Positions 11,157 through 21,149 of a stretch of DNA of 64,000 bases are shown here, piece after piece. The translations under genes were made by a program, and so were the position numbers. The stretch comes from Pohlia nutans (lineage: Eukaryota; Streptophyta; Bryopsida; Bryales; Mniaceae). The DNA lies in the NCBI GenBank assembly GCA_022496805.1, contig CM040104.1, positions 5,493,650 to 5,557,649 of the forward strand, written 5' to 3'. The notes under the pieces were generated by a model that saw only the letters and a program-made list of their open reading frames with translations, was not told the origin of the DNA and did no database searches. Within the stretch, counting starts at the first letter, position 1. Each line of letters starts with the position of its first letter.

Positions 11157-11395
11157 AGGCCGCCGGCGGTCTACGGGAGAGGGACATCTGGGGCAGTCGG
11201 AAATATGGGCCAATGAGGAGGGGTTTACGAAGAGTATAGAAAAAAGTCAAAGGCAGACGGGGCAGTCGGATGGGGGTAGTCGGGAGAGGGCAGTCGGGTG
11301 ATGCAGCTCCAGATTAGAGATGAGAAGAGAGAGGGCAGATGAGGCAGTCGGAGGGGGCAGACGGGAGAGGCAGGCGGGTGGGCGGTGGGTGACCT
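11157..11395 (+). repeat. GGCMGWCGG array A5
   Basis: Sparse GGCAGTCGG and GGCAGACGG units with purine-rich spacers, in the first copy of the 560-bp duplication. Confidence 0.75.
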
Positions 11396-11693
11396 GTTGG
11401 GTTCAAATTTCAGAATCTAGCTTTGTATGAGCAATGTTGCCCTCCGCGTGCCTCCGGATGTGGGTGTGATGGAAGTAACAAAAGACATAATTTAAATCAA
11501 TCCATCATTAATTCGGTCTGACAGAAACATTAAAATCTCGAGGGATTATGTTTCCTCGTGCAACGTGCCTATAGATATAAAAGTTTTAATTCTACACCTG
11601 TTATTCTCACCTGTCACTTGAGCAAGGTGTGGAGGGAGAGAGTTTGTATGGAGAGGAATTTCTGATTTTCGAATTCATGATGTTTAGAGACTC

Positions 11694-11955
11694 GGCCGTC
11701 GGAGAAATGGGACAGTCGGAAATATGGGGCCGTCGGAAATATGGGCCAATTTAGGAAGACTAGAAGAAGAGTGAAGGGTAGATGGGGCAGTCGGAGTGGG
11801 GCAGACGGAGGGGAGCAGACGAAGGGGGGCAGACGGAGGGGGGCAGTTGGGATAGGGCAGTCGGGTGAGGCAGCTCAAGATTAGAGAAGAAGAGAGGGGG
11901 CAGATCAGGCAGTAGGAGGGGGCAGACGGGAGAGGCAGGCGGGTGGGCGGTGGGC
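11694..11955 (+). repeat. GGCMGWCGG array A6
   Basis: Counterpart of A5 in the second copy of the duplication, with GGCAGACGGAGGGGGGCAG-type spacing. Confidence 0.75.
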
Positions 11956-12160
11956 GACATGTTGGGCTCAAATTTCAGAATCCAGCTTTGTATGTGCAAT
12001 GTTTCCCTCCGCCTGCCTTCGGATGTGGGTGTGATGGAAGTAACAAAAAACATAATTTAAGTCAATCCATCATTAATTCGGTCTGACAGAAACATTAAAA
12101 TCTCGAGGGATTAAGATTCCTCGTGCAACGTGCCTATGGATACAAATTTTTTTCAAAATG

Positions 12161-12965
12161 GAGTCCCGGGACTCAACGGTTAAAGTAGTTGATTTCTGAA
12201 CTCTTCATATGTGATACTTTTTAGAGAAGGGTTTCAACCAAAGCCACAATTTTTGTCCCTTCTAACCAATTTTTGTCTCTTCCAAAAGTCCCTATAAAAG
12301 TCAGAACCGTCTTTTAGCACTTTCATGTAAGCCACAGTTTTTGTTCCTTTTAACTGGTTTGAGTCCAATGATCACAATTGTATTTTATCACTTCCACCCA
12401 AGATTAAAGATATAAAAATTCACAATCAAATTTTAACTGTTACAACGAAGGAATAGATTCAAAAGCCATATAGGAAAGCCAATATTATTTACATCAAATT
12501 CTAAAATCCCTAAATATTGAAATGTCATGACATTTCCTCTTGAAGCCAAAAATCAAAATTAAATATTGAATATTACTAAACCAATTAACCAAAATGTAAC
12601 AAGTACTTAAAAGCAATATTGTAAAATTTTATGGAATGAAATAAATTAATTGTAAAGAAATACTAAATTGGAAATGTTCAATTACAAATTGCATCCTATG
12701 TGATGAAATTTAAATAGTTTAACGTCCTTGTGAAGTAGTTCAACACTTGCAATGTTCCCATAAAATATATATATATATTCCCCTGATTACAAAAGAAAAA
12801 AAAAGGCGCCACTAACACTGCTGGTGCAAATGGCCATCTGAAACTATAATTAATATTTGTCGTCCATGATGTCTCCCGCTTTGAAAATGGGTCATCTGAA
12901 ACTAGAATTAATATTTTTCCTTCATGAGGTCTCCCACTTTGAGAAAGGGCAGCTGAAGCAGATCA
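12161..12965. other. AT-rich spacer between array A6 and array A7
   Basis: No open frame or RNA gene recognised. Contains a short direct repeat (TTGTCTCTTCCAA-type, near 12,257-12,285) and two similar blocks near 12,835-12,960 with TCATCTGAAACTA and ATTAATATTT. Confidence 0.5.
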
Positions 12966-12966
12966 T

Positions 12967-13119
12967 GATGGCAGTCGGGGCAGTCGGGGCAGACGGGGCA
13001 GACGGGGCAGTCAGGGCAGTTGGATTTGGGGCAGACGGGGCAGTCGGATTTGGGGCAGAAGGGGCAGTCGGAATGTGGACAAACAAGGCACTCCAGGCAG
13101 ACGGGGCAGTCGGGCCAGT
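12967..13119 (+). repeat. GGCMGWCGG array A7 at the 3' side of the hAT gene
   Basis: Regular 9-bp units GGGGCAGTC/GGGGCAGAC, with a few 18-base steps through GGATTTGGG. It lies 30 bases beyond the hAT stop codon. Confidence 0.85.
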
Positions 13120-13148
13120 ACAAGCAGCAGGGGATGGCTGTGAAGATG

Positions 13149-16136
13149 TTAACCTTGAAAAATATCATCGTTAGGTGCCTCTGCTCTTGAAGGACTACTG
13201 CCGTTTGAACTGATGTCGTCATCTGGTCCGGGTGAAACAACACGTAAAATTAAAGCACCCTGGTTGGAAGTGACCAATTTTTTGGTAGGCCGTGACCCTA
13301 ACGCGTCTCTAATTCCATTGGCATCTAACACCGGTCGCGTGTCATCATTAAGCCCCACAAAAGGCCTTGGCGCCCTACAAGAATGCCGCTTTTGGCTTCG
13401 TGCTCTAGTGTTGATGATACCAATACCTTGGGTGGTAAGGGAATTTGGATCATCTAATGGACTAGGGGGTTGTGTATTTTCAGCACGCAAACGTAATCTC
13501 GTATTCGGTCGTGCAATTGGAGGTCCAGTCGTTCTAGCTTGTCCGTTACGCCTAAATTGACTGAGACTAAGAAGTGTGGCTCCAATTCGAGTAGTATGAG
13601 TCGATGATGTGTTGACAGTAAAGGGAGTATCTGTTTCCATTGGTAACGGTTCACATGGTATCTGAAGAGATCTTCCCTCGTGGGTAATGTCTTCTAAAGG
13701 TTGGATATTTTCTGTACGAGTTGAACACCCTTCGCCATGTGGCACAGTGGGTGGATGGGTTGGTACAGTAATTTCTAATGGTACAGAAACTACATTATCC
13801 CCCGTGGTAGGAGGAGAAGGAAGTGTTGCACCTATGTTGTCATCGTTGGCGTCGTTGAAATTATAGACATTCATCCCATCAAGTCCATCATCAAAATGGT
13901 GGCTGTCGGAGTCACTAGAGTCAGTGCTACTATTCCTAGAAGAATCAGAATCATTGGCACCGAAGTGATCAACTCCGGGCCATTCAGGTTGAGCACCAAG
14001 GGGGTCATCGGGGTCGTCGTTGGCGTCGTCGTCATCAGGACCTAAACCATCGTCATTGTCATCGGGGTTGAATTCCGGATCATCCTCAAAATCTTCATTT
14101 GTTGATTCGTCGTCAGAGTACATGTGCCGTGCGTACCATTGTGCAGGGGTTGCACCTCTTTTCCGCCGCATGAGCCTCGTGTTCGTGTATATGTAAACCA
14201 AATCTTCGGCTCTCGAATGGGTTAAACGATTTCTAACTTTGTTATGAACGAAGGAGTACATACTCCAATTGCGTTCGCATGATGAGGCTGAGCATACTTG
14301 GGCTAATATCCGTCGTGCTATTTTAGAGAGTATCGGCACCCCATGTCCAAAGGCATCCCACCATTCGTGAGGAAGGAAATCGGCCCTTGCTGCTGGAGGT
14401 ACTCCTTCAAATGCACCCCTACTTTCAATGAAGTCTTGGTACTCCGTAATAGCCACTAGGTAAGTGGCTTCATCGGGAGTCAAATTCCGTAATATCCGGT
14501 TCAATGCTGGCCGTGCACGGGGGTTCTCGTGAAAGGGAATTTTGCCTATCAGAAAAGGATTGAGGAGGCCACCAGCCCAGTGGAGCTCAGTCAACATCAA
14601 ACCCCAACGGGCTTGGAATGAGTCTAAAGCACGCTCTGCAAGTTCACCGTCTAAATTGAAAGGAGGGTCCGCAAATTTTTGAACGTGTTTCTGTAATTTA
14701 TGCATGACTAGCCATGCCTTTCCCATCGCAGGTTGTTTTCTATCAAAAACATGTAGAACCTTCAATACAGGCATAACCATGAACAAAAAATTCTCGCAAG
14801 AATTCCAAAACCCATCCGAACGAATCGAACGCCGCACGTTTCCCATTGTTTCGTGAGCATTGCCTCCTCTTCCACGCAATTCTATTAAATATGCACCCCA
14901 TCGATCATCTATGATCATCCTCTCTAAAGTCCCCCTAACTTGAAGAAGTCTTTCAATCATGATGAAATTGGTTGCAAAACGGGTGTTTGCTGGCATGCGT
15001 AGAATGTGGTTGGGCGAGTACACTCGAAACAGAGTTTGTGGAGCATGGTGACTTCTTACAAAAACGCAAATCTTTCGAGCCTTTTTCACCAAGATTTTAA
15101 CCCATCTTTCCGAATCCTAGTCTTGCAAAAGTAAGTCCATGATGTGGGCACAACATCCTTGAAAATAAAGATGACGATGTCTTTGGATCGATATGCGGCC
15201 CACTGCCACCATACTGCTAGCATTGTCAGTTCAGACTTGAACCACGTTGGTGGGACCTACTCTATTGATATGTACAGACATTTCTTCAACAACATAGGGT
15301 GCATCTTTTTTATTGCCCGTCGTATCAATAGATCCGAGGAACGTATCACCAGCGGGACAACACATCAGTACATTCAAGAGGGGCTGATTCTGAACTTTGT
15401 CCCATCCATCCGAACAAACCGTTACACCGTACTTGCGGATGGAATCTTTTGTTTTAGCGTTCACCTCAACCTCTATTTGTGCTCGTCTAGCCTTCAATAG
15501 AGAGGTTCGCATGGCGTAGTATGAAGGAGGTTTGTACGTCAACTTCATTGCTGCAGTTTGTTTAACAGCGTTGATAAAAGGCGGATGTCTCACCACGTTG
15601 AAAGGGATGTTGGCTTCATAGAACGCCGTTGACTAAATTCTATCCAATGTCAACTTTGCAGATGACTGTAGCCCCTCTTGCATTGATAATTGACGAAGAC
15701 CCCTTCCCGCAGAACTAGCTCGAACTTGTGCACTCGGAAGGAAAATTCCACCATGGGTAGAATTTTGCGACGAAATCAATGGAGGGTTCTCATTTGCTAC
15801 TTCAGTACCCTCTGTCGAACAATGATCAATCTCAGGCGGTACTAGTTCTCCAATCCGACGCTCCTCGTTACCAACATTATCAATAATCTCGAGAGGCTCG
15901 GGAAGCACTCCTCCACACGAAGCAAAGAGTGCCCTGATATTTGGTGGAATTTTGGAGCATGCTCCAACATCCGCAGAGTTTTGTCCGTCTCTATACCCCA
16001 AATGAGTAAACATCCTTTCAGCTCTGTATTGAATCTGCTTTTGGCAATACACGCATTCAACTCTCCTAATCTTTGTACCCGGACGCACACCTAAATCCCT
16101 GAACCACTTATCCCATTCCTATGTACGCCTCGGCAT
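13149..16136 (-). pseudogene. hAT-superfamily transposase pseudogene (BED finger, DUF659, dimerisation domain)
   Basis: A single frame of 996 codons from ATG 16,136 to the stop at 13,149. It is interrupted only by four in-frame stops (16,119 TAG; 15,633 TAG; 15,231 TGA; 15,117 TAG), with no frameshift. The N-terminus has a BED-like zinc finger (C-V-Y-C about 40 residues in). A DUF659-type core follows (FYEANIPFNVVRHPPF, VCSDGWDKVQNQPL, TDNASSM), then the C-terminal hAT dimerisation region (CERNWSMYSFVHNKVRNRL, EDLVYIYTN; about 14,190-14,320). A long acidic, disordered tail completes it. Catalytic acids of the family fit D in SDGWD and D in TDNAS. hAT transposases cut and paste elements with 8-bp target duplications. 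All four stops can be single C-to-T changes from CAG or CGA, which fits decay by deamination of methylated cytosine. Arrays A7 and A8 flank it closely. Confidence 0.85.
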
Positions 16137-16170
16137 GGCTAAAGTGAATCACCTAAACCTCTTCCAAGAG

Positions 16171-16374
16171 ATTGGGCCCAACTCAATCAACGGGTCTCAT
16201 GCAATGGTTCAAGTTGAACCATAGTCTCAAGACAACACTATGATAAGTTGGGCAATGAATGTTTAAAAATAAAATGTGGACCCAACTCAATCAATGGGTC
16301 TCATGCAATAGATCAAACTGAACTGCAATCTCAAGACAACACTATGATGAGTTGGGCAGTGAATGGTGCAAAAT
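16171..16374. repeat. 104-bp tandem duplication in the hAT upstream region
   Basis: Two copies of a unit with CCAACTCAATCAA, GGGTCTCATGCAAT and TCTCAAGACAACACTATGAT, starting about 104 bases apart. It lies between the hAT start codon and its putative TATA box, so it would be in the leader. Confidence 0.85.
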
Positions 16375-16379
16375 TCCTG

Positions 16380-16392
16380 ACATTTATACACT
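16380..16392 (-). promoter_or_regulatory. putative TATA box of the hAT transposase gene
   Basis: The minus strand reads GTGTATAAATG about 40 bases from array A8. Together with the plus-strand TATA at 16,575-16,585, this makes A8 the centre of a divergent promoter. Confidence 0.45.
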
Positions 16393-16429
16393 TCACACGA
16401 ATGGATTAGAGGGAGGATAGTCCCGGCCT

Positions 16430-16557
16430 GGCAGACGGGAAAGAGCAGTCGGGGCAGTCGGGGCAGACGGGGCAGTCGGGGCAGACGGGGCAGTCGGGGC
16501 AGTCGGGGCAGTCGGGGCAGTTGGGGCAGACGGGGCAGTCGGCAAAGGCCGTCGGGG
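16430..16557 (+). repeat. GGCMGWCGG array A8, strict 9-bp period
   Basis: About a dozen consecutive 9-base units alternating GGGGCAGTC and GGGGCAGAC, the most regular array in the window. It occupies the space between divergent promoters for the hAT gene (minus) and the 16,618 gene (plus). Confidence 0.9.
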
Positions 16558-16573
16558 AATTGGGGCTGAGAAG

Positions 16574-16586
16574 CTAATATATATGC
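16574..16586 (+). promoter_or_regulatory. TATA box of the 16,618 gene
   Basis: CTAATATATATGC lies 17 bases after the last array unit and 33-43 bases before the ATG at 16,618. This leaves room for a very short leader. Confidence 0.55.
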
Positions 16587-16617
16587 ATTGCAACAAAGTT
16601 TTGTTTTCATTTTTGCA

Positions 16618-16995
16618 ATGGGGAGTCATGGGGAGTTGGAGGAAGAGGTGCAAGAGAGAGGGCTCCTATCCCCAACGAGGAACGTGATGAATGTTGAGTC
16701 TAAGGTTTCATATCGGAAACCATGGCAGCCATCTGTTAAACTACAGCATGGGAGGTTTGGACCCAAGCCACATCAATTCAAACTAGTTCCTTTCCCAATG
16801 AAGGTGTACGGTGAAAATTTCACCAGCAGTAGTACGTACAAGTCATTGCTGAAGCGACCTGTTTTGAAGAGAACAACATTACCACCCAAGGAAAAACCCT
16901 TGAAATTTCAAGTGAACTTGAAATGCAATTGTAGTTCAGAGGTGTCATGCAATCATGAGTTTGAAGAATGCAAGAACCCTGAAGAAGAAACATGA
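16618..16995 (+). CDS. small unknown protein between arrays A8 and A9
   Basis: 125 codons from ATG 16,618; upstream in-frame codons start only with TTG and lie too close to the TATA box. The product begins with an acidic stretch (GELEEEVQE) and has a basic, proline-containing middle. It ends with a Cys/Glu tail (CNCSSEVSCNHEFEECKNPEEE) holding five cysteines and a histidine that could bind a metal. No stop or frameshift. I do not recognise the family. It is transcribed away from the hAT gene across array A8 and followed about 40 bases later by array A9, so it fits the gene-plus-array pattern of this region. Confidence 0.5.
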   Translation: MGSHGELEEEVQERGLLSPTRNVMNVESKVSYRKPWQPSVKLQHGRFGPKPHQFKLVPFPMKVYGENFTSSSTYKSLLKRPVLKRTTLPPKEKPLKFQVNLKCNCSSEVSCNHEFEECKNPEEET

Positions 16996-17035
16996 CAGTG
17001 AAACATACAGAGAGAGGGGAATTTTGGGCGGGGAT

Positions 17036-17303
17036 GGGCAGTCGGGTGGGGGCAGATGGGGCGGGGGCAGTCGGGATAGGGCAGTCGATGGGGGCAGTCG
17101 GGACGGGCAGACGGGGAGGGGGCCATCGGCGAGGGCAAACGGGAAAGAGGCAGTCGGGGAGGGCAGACGGGCACTGGGCAGTCGGGTGGGGGCAGATGGG
17201 GCGGGGGCAGTCGGATGGGGGCAGTTGGGACGGGCAGACGGGGAGGGTGCCGACGGCGTGGGCAGATGGGAAAGAGGCAGTCGGGGAGGACAGACGGGCA
17301 GTT
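17036..17303 (+). repeat. GGCMGWCGG array A9, itself a ~140-bp tandem duplication
   Basis: GGCAGTCGGG and GGCAGACGGG units with spacers. Two halves starting near 17,036 and 17,176 share the same unit order (GGCAGTCGGGTGGGGGCAG, then ACGGGCAGACGGGGAGGG), so the array grew by segmental duplication. It is the rightmost array. Confidence 0.85.
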
Positions 17304-17394
17304 CATGGATAAAACCATTTGACTTTACTGAAGGACCTTAATTTCACTAGAAGTCCACATCATTAAGTAGTCCTCGTCAGATACTGACGTGTCG

Positions 17395-17526
17395 ATATGC
17401 GGGGTAAAAGTCAAAAAAAAAATTACCCGGTTAAATATCGGACCGGCATGATCCCGACACGATCCGGCATAATGTCGGCATGACACGACATTGTGCCGGG
17501 ATTTCTCTCCGACACGACACGATGAA
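17395..17526. repeat. possible right boundary sequence with CGGCATGACACGAC repeats
   Basis: Contains AAAAAAATTACCCGG, the inverse of CCGGGTAAATTTTTT at 194, then degenerate CCGGCAT/CGACACGA units. It ends in CTCTCCGACACGACACGATG, which resembles bases 1-20. Confidence 0.45.
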
Positions 17527-17833
17527 CAACCATGGCTTCAGTGCATCGAGGTCCAAGTCAAGGCAACATATTCAAAACAGGATGAGAGATGACACTACGA
17601 ATGATTAAACAAGAATGGTGCAACGGTGAGGCTCTGTCCCATTCATAACACTAATAAACTGATACAATTTATCTACCTGTAATAGAATAAAAATTTGAAG
17701 AGAATTTAAATTTAATATTGTTTTATTTATAATAAATAGTTTATACTATGTTTCATACGTTACAATTTGTCCTCTAAATTATCCATGATATATAGAATAT
17801 ATAGGATAGTTGAACCTATTCTTGCACATTTAA

Positions 17834-18940
17834 CCCTTTAACGCACCAATGTCCATATATTGGACGATGAACAGATTGTAAACCTTCTCTTGACTACATC
17901 CTATACAATTTTTCATCCATTCAAATTTTCCTTTGTTTTTGTGCTAGTTGACTACCATTTGTACAGTATGGGCTTTCAAAATAAGATATTGTGGTTTTTC
18001 TTTGAAATGAAAAATTGGTTTATGTCAAGTTTCATTCTTAGTTCAACCCCTAAACGTTCAACCATCTAGAAAAAGAACGATTTACAGAATCAAATACAGA
18101 TTTGTCATCCGTCATTGACTTTTTGCAATGTGAATTTTTAATATATATTTTATGGGAAGTTAGCTTCATGCATGTGTAATCCGATTAGAAAGGAGATGAT
18201 TTATGAAATGTTTATGCCTCATTTCATGTTGTAGTGATTCACCCAAAATTTAGAAGATTTCAGTGTAAACGTGCTCTTAAAAAAGTCAACTCATAAAATT
18301 AAGCAACCAAAACATCTCTCAAAATCACAACGCTTTTAGTATTACATTTCAACCAATCATAAAAATTTCATGTACAAATTCTCAATATCTTATTTGTAAT
18401 CAAATTACAAAATAATTTTGAATTTCAAGGTTCAAATTTTATACAAAATATTAGTGACAACAATCATAGATCTAATCGTATGGATAGAATCAAAAATTCA
18501 TAATGTACAACTTATATTCATACATCATGTTTAAAATATCCTTCTTAGTTACATTTTATAAGACATCTTTGAAACTCTCCAAATCTAGAGAGGGGTGAGG
18601 ACGTTTAGAGGTTAAAAAGTGAGACCCTAATAGTGATTTCCAAAAATAAGTAGAATCAAATAATGAAAATTATACCATCTCATAATGCACATTATTCCAA
18701 ATTTGTTATAACTCTTCTTAATAAAAAATTGTTAATTTGGAACTTTTGTAACGAATTTCAAAAATTAATTTGCAAAATTAATTAAAACTATGAATATTTT
18801 TTTTTTGATAAATCCAACTGTATAGATGTGATCTACAAATTGAGGTTTACAACTTTTCTTTGTATATTTACATTTTTGTGATTTACCAAACATTTTATAA
18901 CACATTTTTAAAATTGGTGGTAGATCTGGATGTTAAAGGG
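17834..18940. mobile_element. outer TTAA-flanked MITE with a second MITE nested inside
   Basis: Flanked by TTAA (17,830-17,833 and 18,941-18,944) with inverted ends CCCTTTAAC and GTTAAAGGG. A second element of the related CCCCTAAACG type sits inside at 18,047-18,611. Removing it leaves an outer element of about 540 bp, the same size class as the others. Confidence 0.65.
18047..18611 (+). mobile_element. TTAA-flanked MITE, copy 3 (nested)
   Basis: Ends CCCCTAAACGTTC and GACGTTTAGAG, flanked by TCAA and TTAA. It matches the copy at 45,586-46,153 over nearly its full length in the same orientation (TTTATGGGAAGTTAGCTTC, ATGTGTAATCCGATTAGAAA, AATTCATAATGTACAACTT). Non-coding. Confidence 0.85.
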
Positions 18941-18944
18941 TTAA

Positions 18945-19533
18945 GACTTTGAGGAGCTATAAACTTTTCATTTGATCATCTTTATGTGTAATATTTGAAT
19001 CATAGGAGAGGCTGGTAAATCGGCTTTAATAGATATCCAATTTATGGATCTTCATAATACAAATTTTTCCACGAATTGTACAAAAATGCAAAAATACAAA
19101 AATACAAATATACCTTTAAATGTCCAACATGAAAGAGTTAGTTTGAGAAAACAGGATGAAAAAAGTATCTTGAACTATAACTCAATTCAGACCTAAAAAA
19201 TGTACATATGATCCACTAAGTAACGAAATGCTCCCGAAATTGAACCATGTCCAAATGAAAATTCACAATTTCCAAACTATTGTCATCGAGTATGAGGTGA
19301 TATCATGCTTAGCAAATTACAATCAAACAACCATGAGAACATTTTCCAATTGTGTGGATTGTTTACCTCCTCTTGATTTGCACTTTTGACTATTGGCAAT
19401 ATCCACTAACTCCATGTTTGTAAACACAATCTTCTAAGAATCACAACTCTATGCAAATAGTTTCCTCTACTTCAGATGGTTACACAGAGAGACAAAGATA
19501 CTTATATTAAAACCTACACTCTAGGCAACAACC
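18945..19533. other. AT-rich spacer, no gene seen
   Basis: Between the nested MITEs and the Tc1 element. No open frame of note, no inverted repeat and no RNA gene recognised. Confidence 0.5.
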
Positions 19534-19535
19534 TA

Positions 19536-21149
19536 CAGTGACCTTCAAAACTTTTCCAATGTTTATACATGTTACATTCAAAAAACAATGTAGGCAAGAG
19601 AAATTCATGGAATGGAATGTAGAAATTTATTGAAATAGTACATACAATGTACTAATTGTTTACAAAAATTCCAACAAAATTGAAGCACTCAATGAAAAGG
19701 GAAAAAAAACTAAAGCTACTCTGTATATTGGGACACTTTTGAAGGTCCAACATGGAAATTCCTCACCACTTTGTCCATTTTCCTTTGGATTTGAATACAG
19801 CTGCTATTTGTCTGGGCATTGATTCTATAAGTCTCTTGCAATCATCAGCAGTGATAGAAGGGAAGGTTTCTTCTACACGAGACCATGATTCAAGTATCCC
19901 TTTTGGTGGTGTATCATATCGGTTTAATCTCCTTTTCAAAATTGCCCATAGATTTTCTATAGGATTCAAATCTGGAGACTGAGCAGGCCAAGATAAGACA
20001 CCAAAAGGTTGCCTAGAAAACCATTGTTTCATACTATTACTGCTATGTATAAGTGCATTATCCTGTTGAAATATGACTTCTGATGCATCTAAATTATATT
20101 TTTGAATTGTACCATAGAGATGTTCTTCCAAGATTTTTTGATAACCATGCTGATTGAGGCGACCTTCAATTCTATACATCATGCCAGGTCTATGTATACA
20201 CATACATCCTCATATCATCACAGAACCACCACCATGCTTAACAGTCGGAATAATAGTCCGCTCTGAAAGTCCTTGGGGATCACGAACCCAACACCAAACT
20301 CTCCCATCTGAAGAAAATCTATTAATTTTAGTCTCATCTGAGAATATCACGTGACTCCAATCATCAATAGTCCAGTGCTGATACTGTCTGGCAAATTCTA
20401 AGCGAGCCCTAATATTATTGCTTGACAAATGTGGTTTCTTTTCTTTCACATGCGATTGCAAACCTGCTCTACAAAGTCCACGGCGTACAGTAACTTCACT
20501 GATTTGTACTCCAAAAACTTCTTGCACCTGTTTAGTAGCTTCTCTTGCAGTAGACACCTTCCCTCTAGTTACACTAGTTACACTAGTTACACTAGTTACA
20601 CAAGACCGCTCCATTGCACTTGTCAACTTGCGTGGTCTACCTCCAACTGAAAGCTTTGCATCTGGAAAATGCTTCTTACGGAGCCTCTGTACACTTGATT
20701 TACCAACATGCAAAGACTTTGCTATCTCTCTCACACTACAACCTTTTTGAAGCAAAGAGAGTACATTTTGTTGCTTCCCCTGGGACAATGGTCTCACCAT
20801 TTTCACTTGAGAAGTTAAACACAAAAAAAACAAATATATGACGCAAGAAGAACAAATACACACAACAGAACACAAACCAAGCAATTCACAATGCATGTAC
20901 ACTTCACTTGCTATGCACACAAGATTCACTCATATAGACTTTCAAAACTGTCCCAATGAAGAGGAAATATCTAGAGCTTCAATCCATGCACATGCATGTA
21001 GAGACCAGTGGCAAGACTTGCTCCTCGATTACCTTACTGATAATAGAATGTAACTAAATTGATGCCATGTTAGTCTAGCATGCAATCACTATTTGGTGAC
21101 TCACCAAACTTCCAAATTAGAAACATTGGGACACTTTTGAAGGTCACTG
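19536..21149 (-). mobile_element. Tc1-type DNA transposon with TA target duplication
   Basis: The outer inverted repeats are 29 bp (19,536-19,564 and 21,121-21,149). Both start CAGTGACCTTCAAAA and end CCAATGTTT, with four mismatches. They are bounded by TA at 19,534-19,535 and 21,150-21,151. The total of 1,614 bp and the DD34E transposase inside are typical of Tc1. An inverted extra copy of the TIR motif lies at each end: 19,727-19,748 and 20,937-20,958, placing the outer and inner motifs 213 bp end to end on both sides. Confidence 0.92.
19763..20800 (-). pseudogene. Tc1-family DD34E transposase, one in-frame stop
   Basis: 346 codons from ATG 20,800 (MVRPLSQGKQQNV); the upstream open stretch is outside the conserved protein. 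The N-terminus has paired helix-turn-helix sequences (LLQKGCSVREIAKSLHVGKS, then a GRPRK hook). The DDE core reads D in IFSDETKINRF, D in FQQDNALIH and E in SPDLNPIENLW, with 34 residues between the second D and the E. A single TGA at 20,207-20,209 replaces the Trp of the conserved MIWGC block; otherwise the frame is intact, so the copy died recently or needs readthrough. A nine-base repeat (four units near 20,570-20,602) encodes Val-Thr-Ser repeats after the hook, an unusual expansion. The protein would bind the TIRs and cut at TA. Confidence 0.9.

Larger units (their letters stand above)
11042..12160. repeat. tandem duplication of a ~560-bp unit containing arrays A5 and A6
   Basis: Two copies, about 11,042-11,600 and 11,616-12,160. 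The right-hand parts are nearly identical (GATGTGGGTGTGATGGAAGT, TTAATTCGGTCTGACAGAAA, TCTCGAGGGATTA). The left parts, including the arrays, have diverged. No gene lies inside. Confidence 0.85.
1..17525. mobile_element. candidate composite hAT-type giant element with cargo genes and GGCMGWCGG arrays
   Basis: The region holds a hAT transposase pseudogene, a kinase-like pseudogene, a RING/coiled-coil pseudogene, a shorter paralogue and a small ORF, all interleaved with nine arrays of GGC[A/C]G[T/A]CGG. The leftmost array (216-614) reads CCGACTGCC and the rightmost (17,036-17,303) reads GGCAGTCGG, so the ends are inverted. Outside them lie CCGGGTAAATTTTTT (from 194) and, inverted, AAAAAAATTACCCGG (to about 17,443). 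A near-identical 20-base sequence occurs directly repeated at 1 and about 17,507. hAT elements are known to carry subterminal arrays bound by their transposase. That this is one unit is inference: no clean terminal inverted repeat or 8-bp target duplication was found, and several independent related elements side by side would look similar. Confidence 0.4.
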
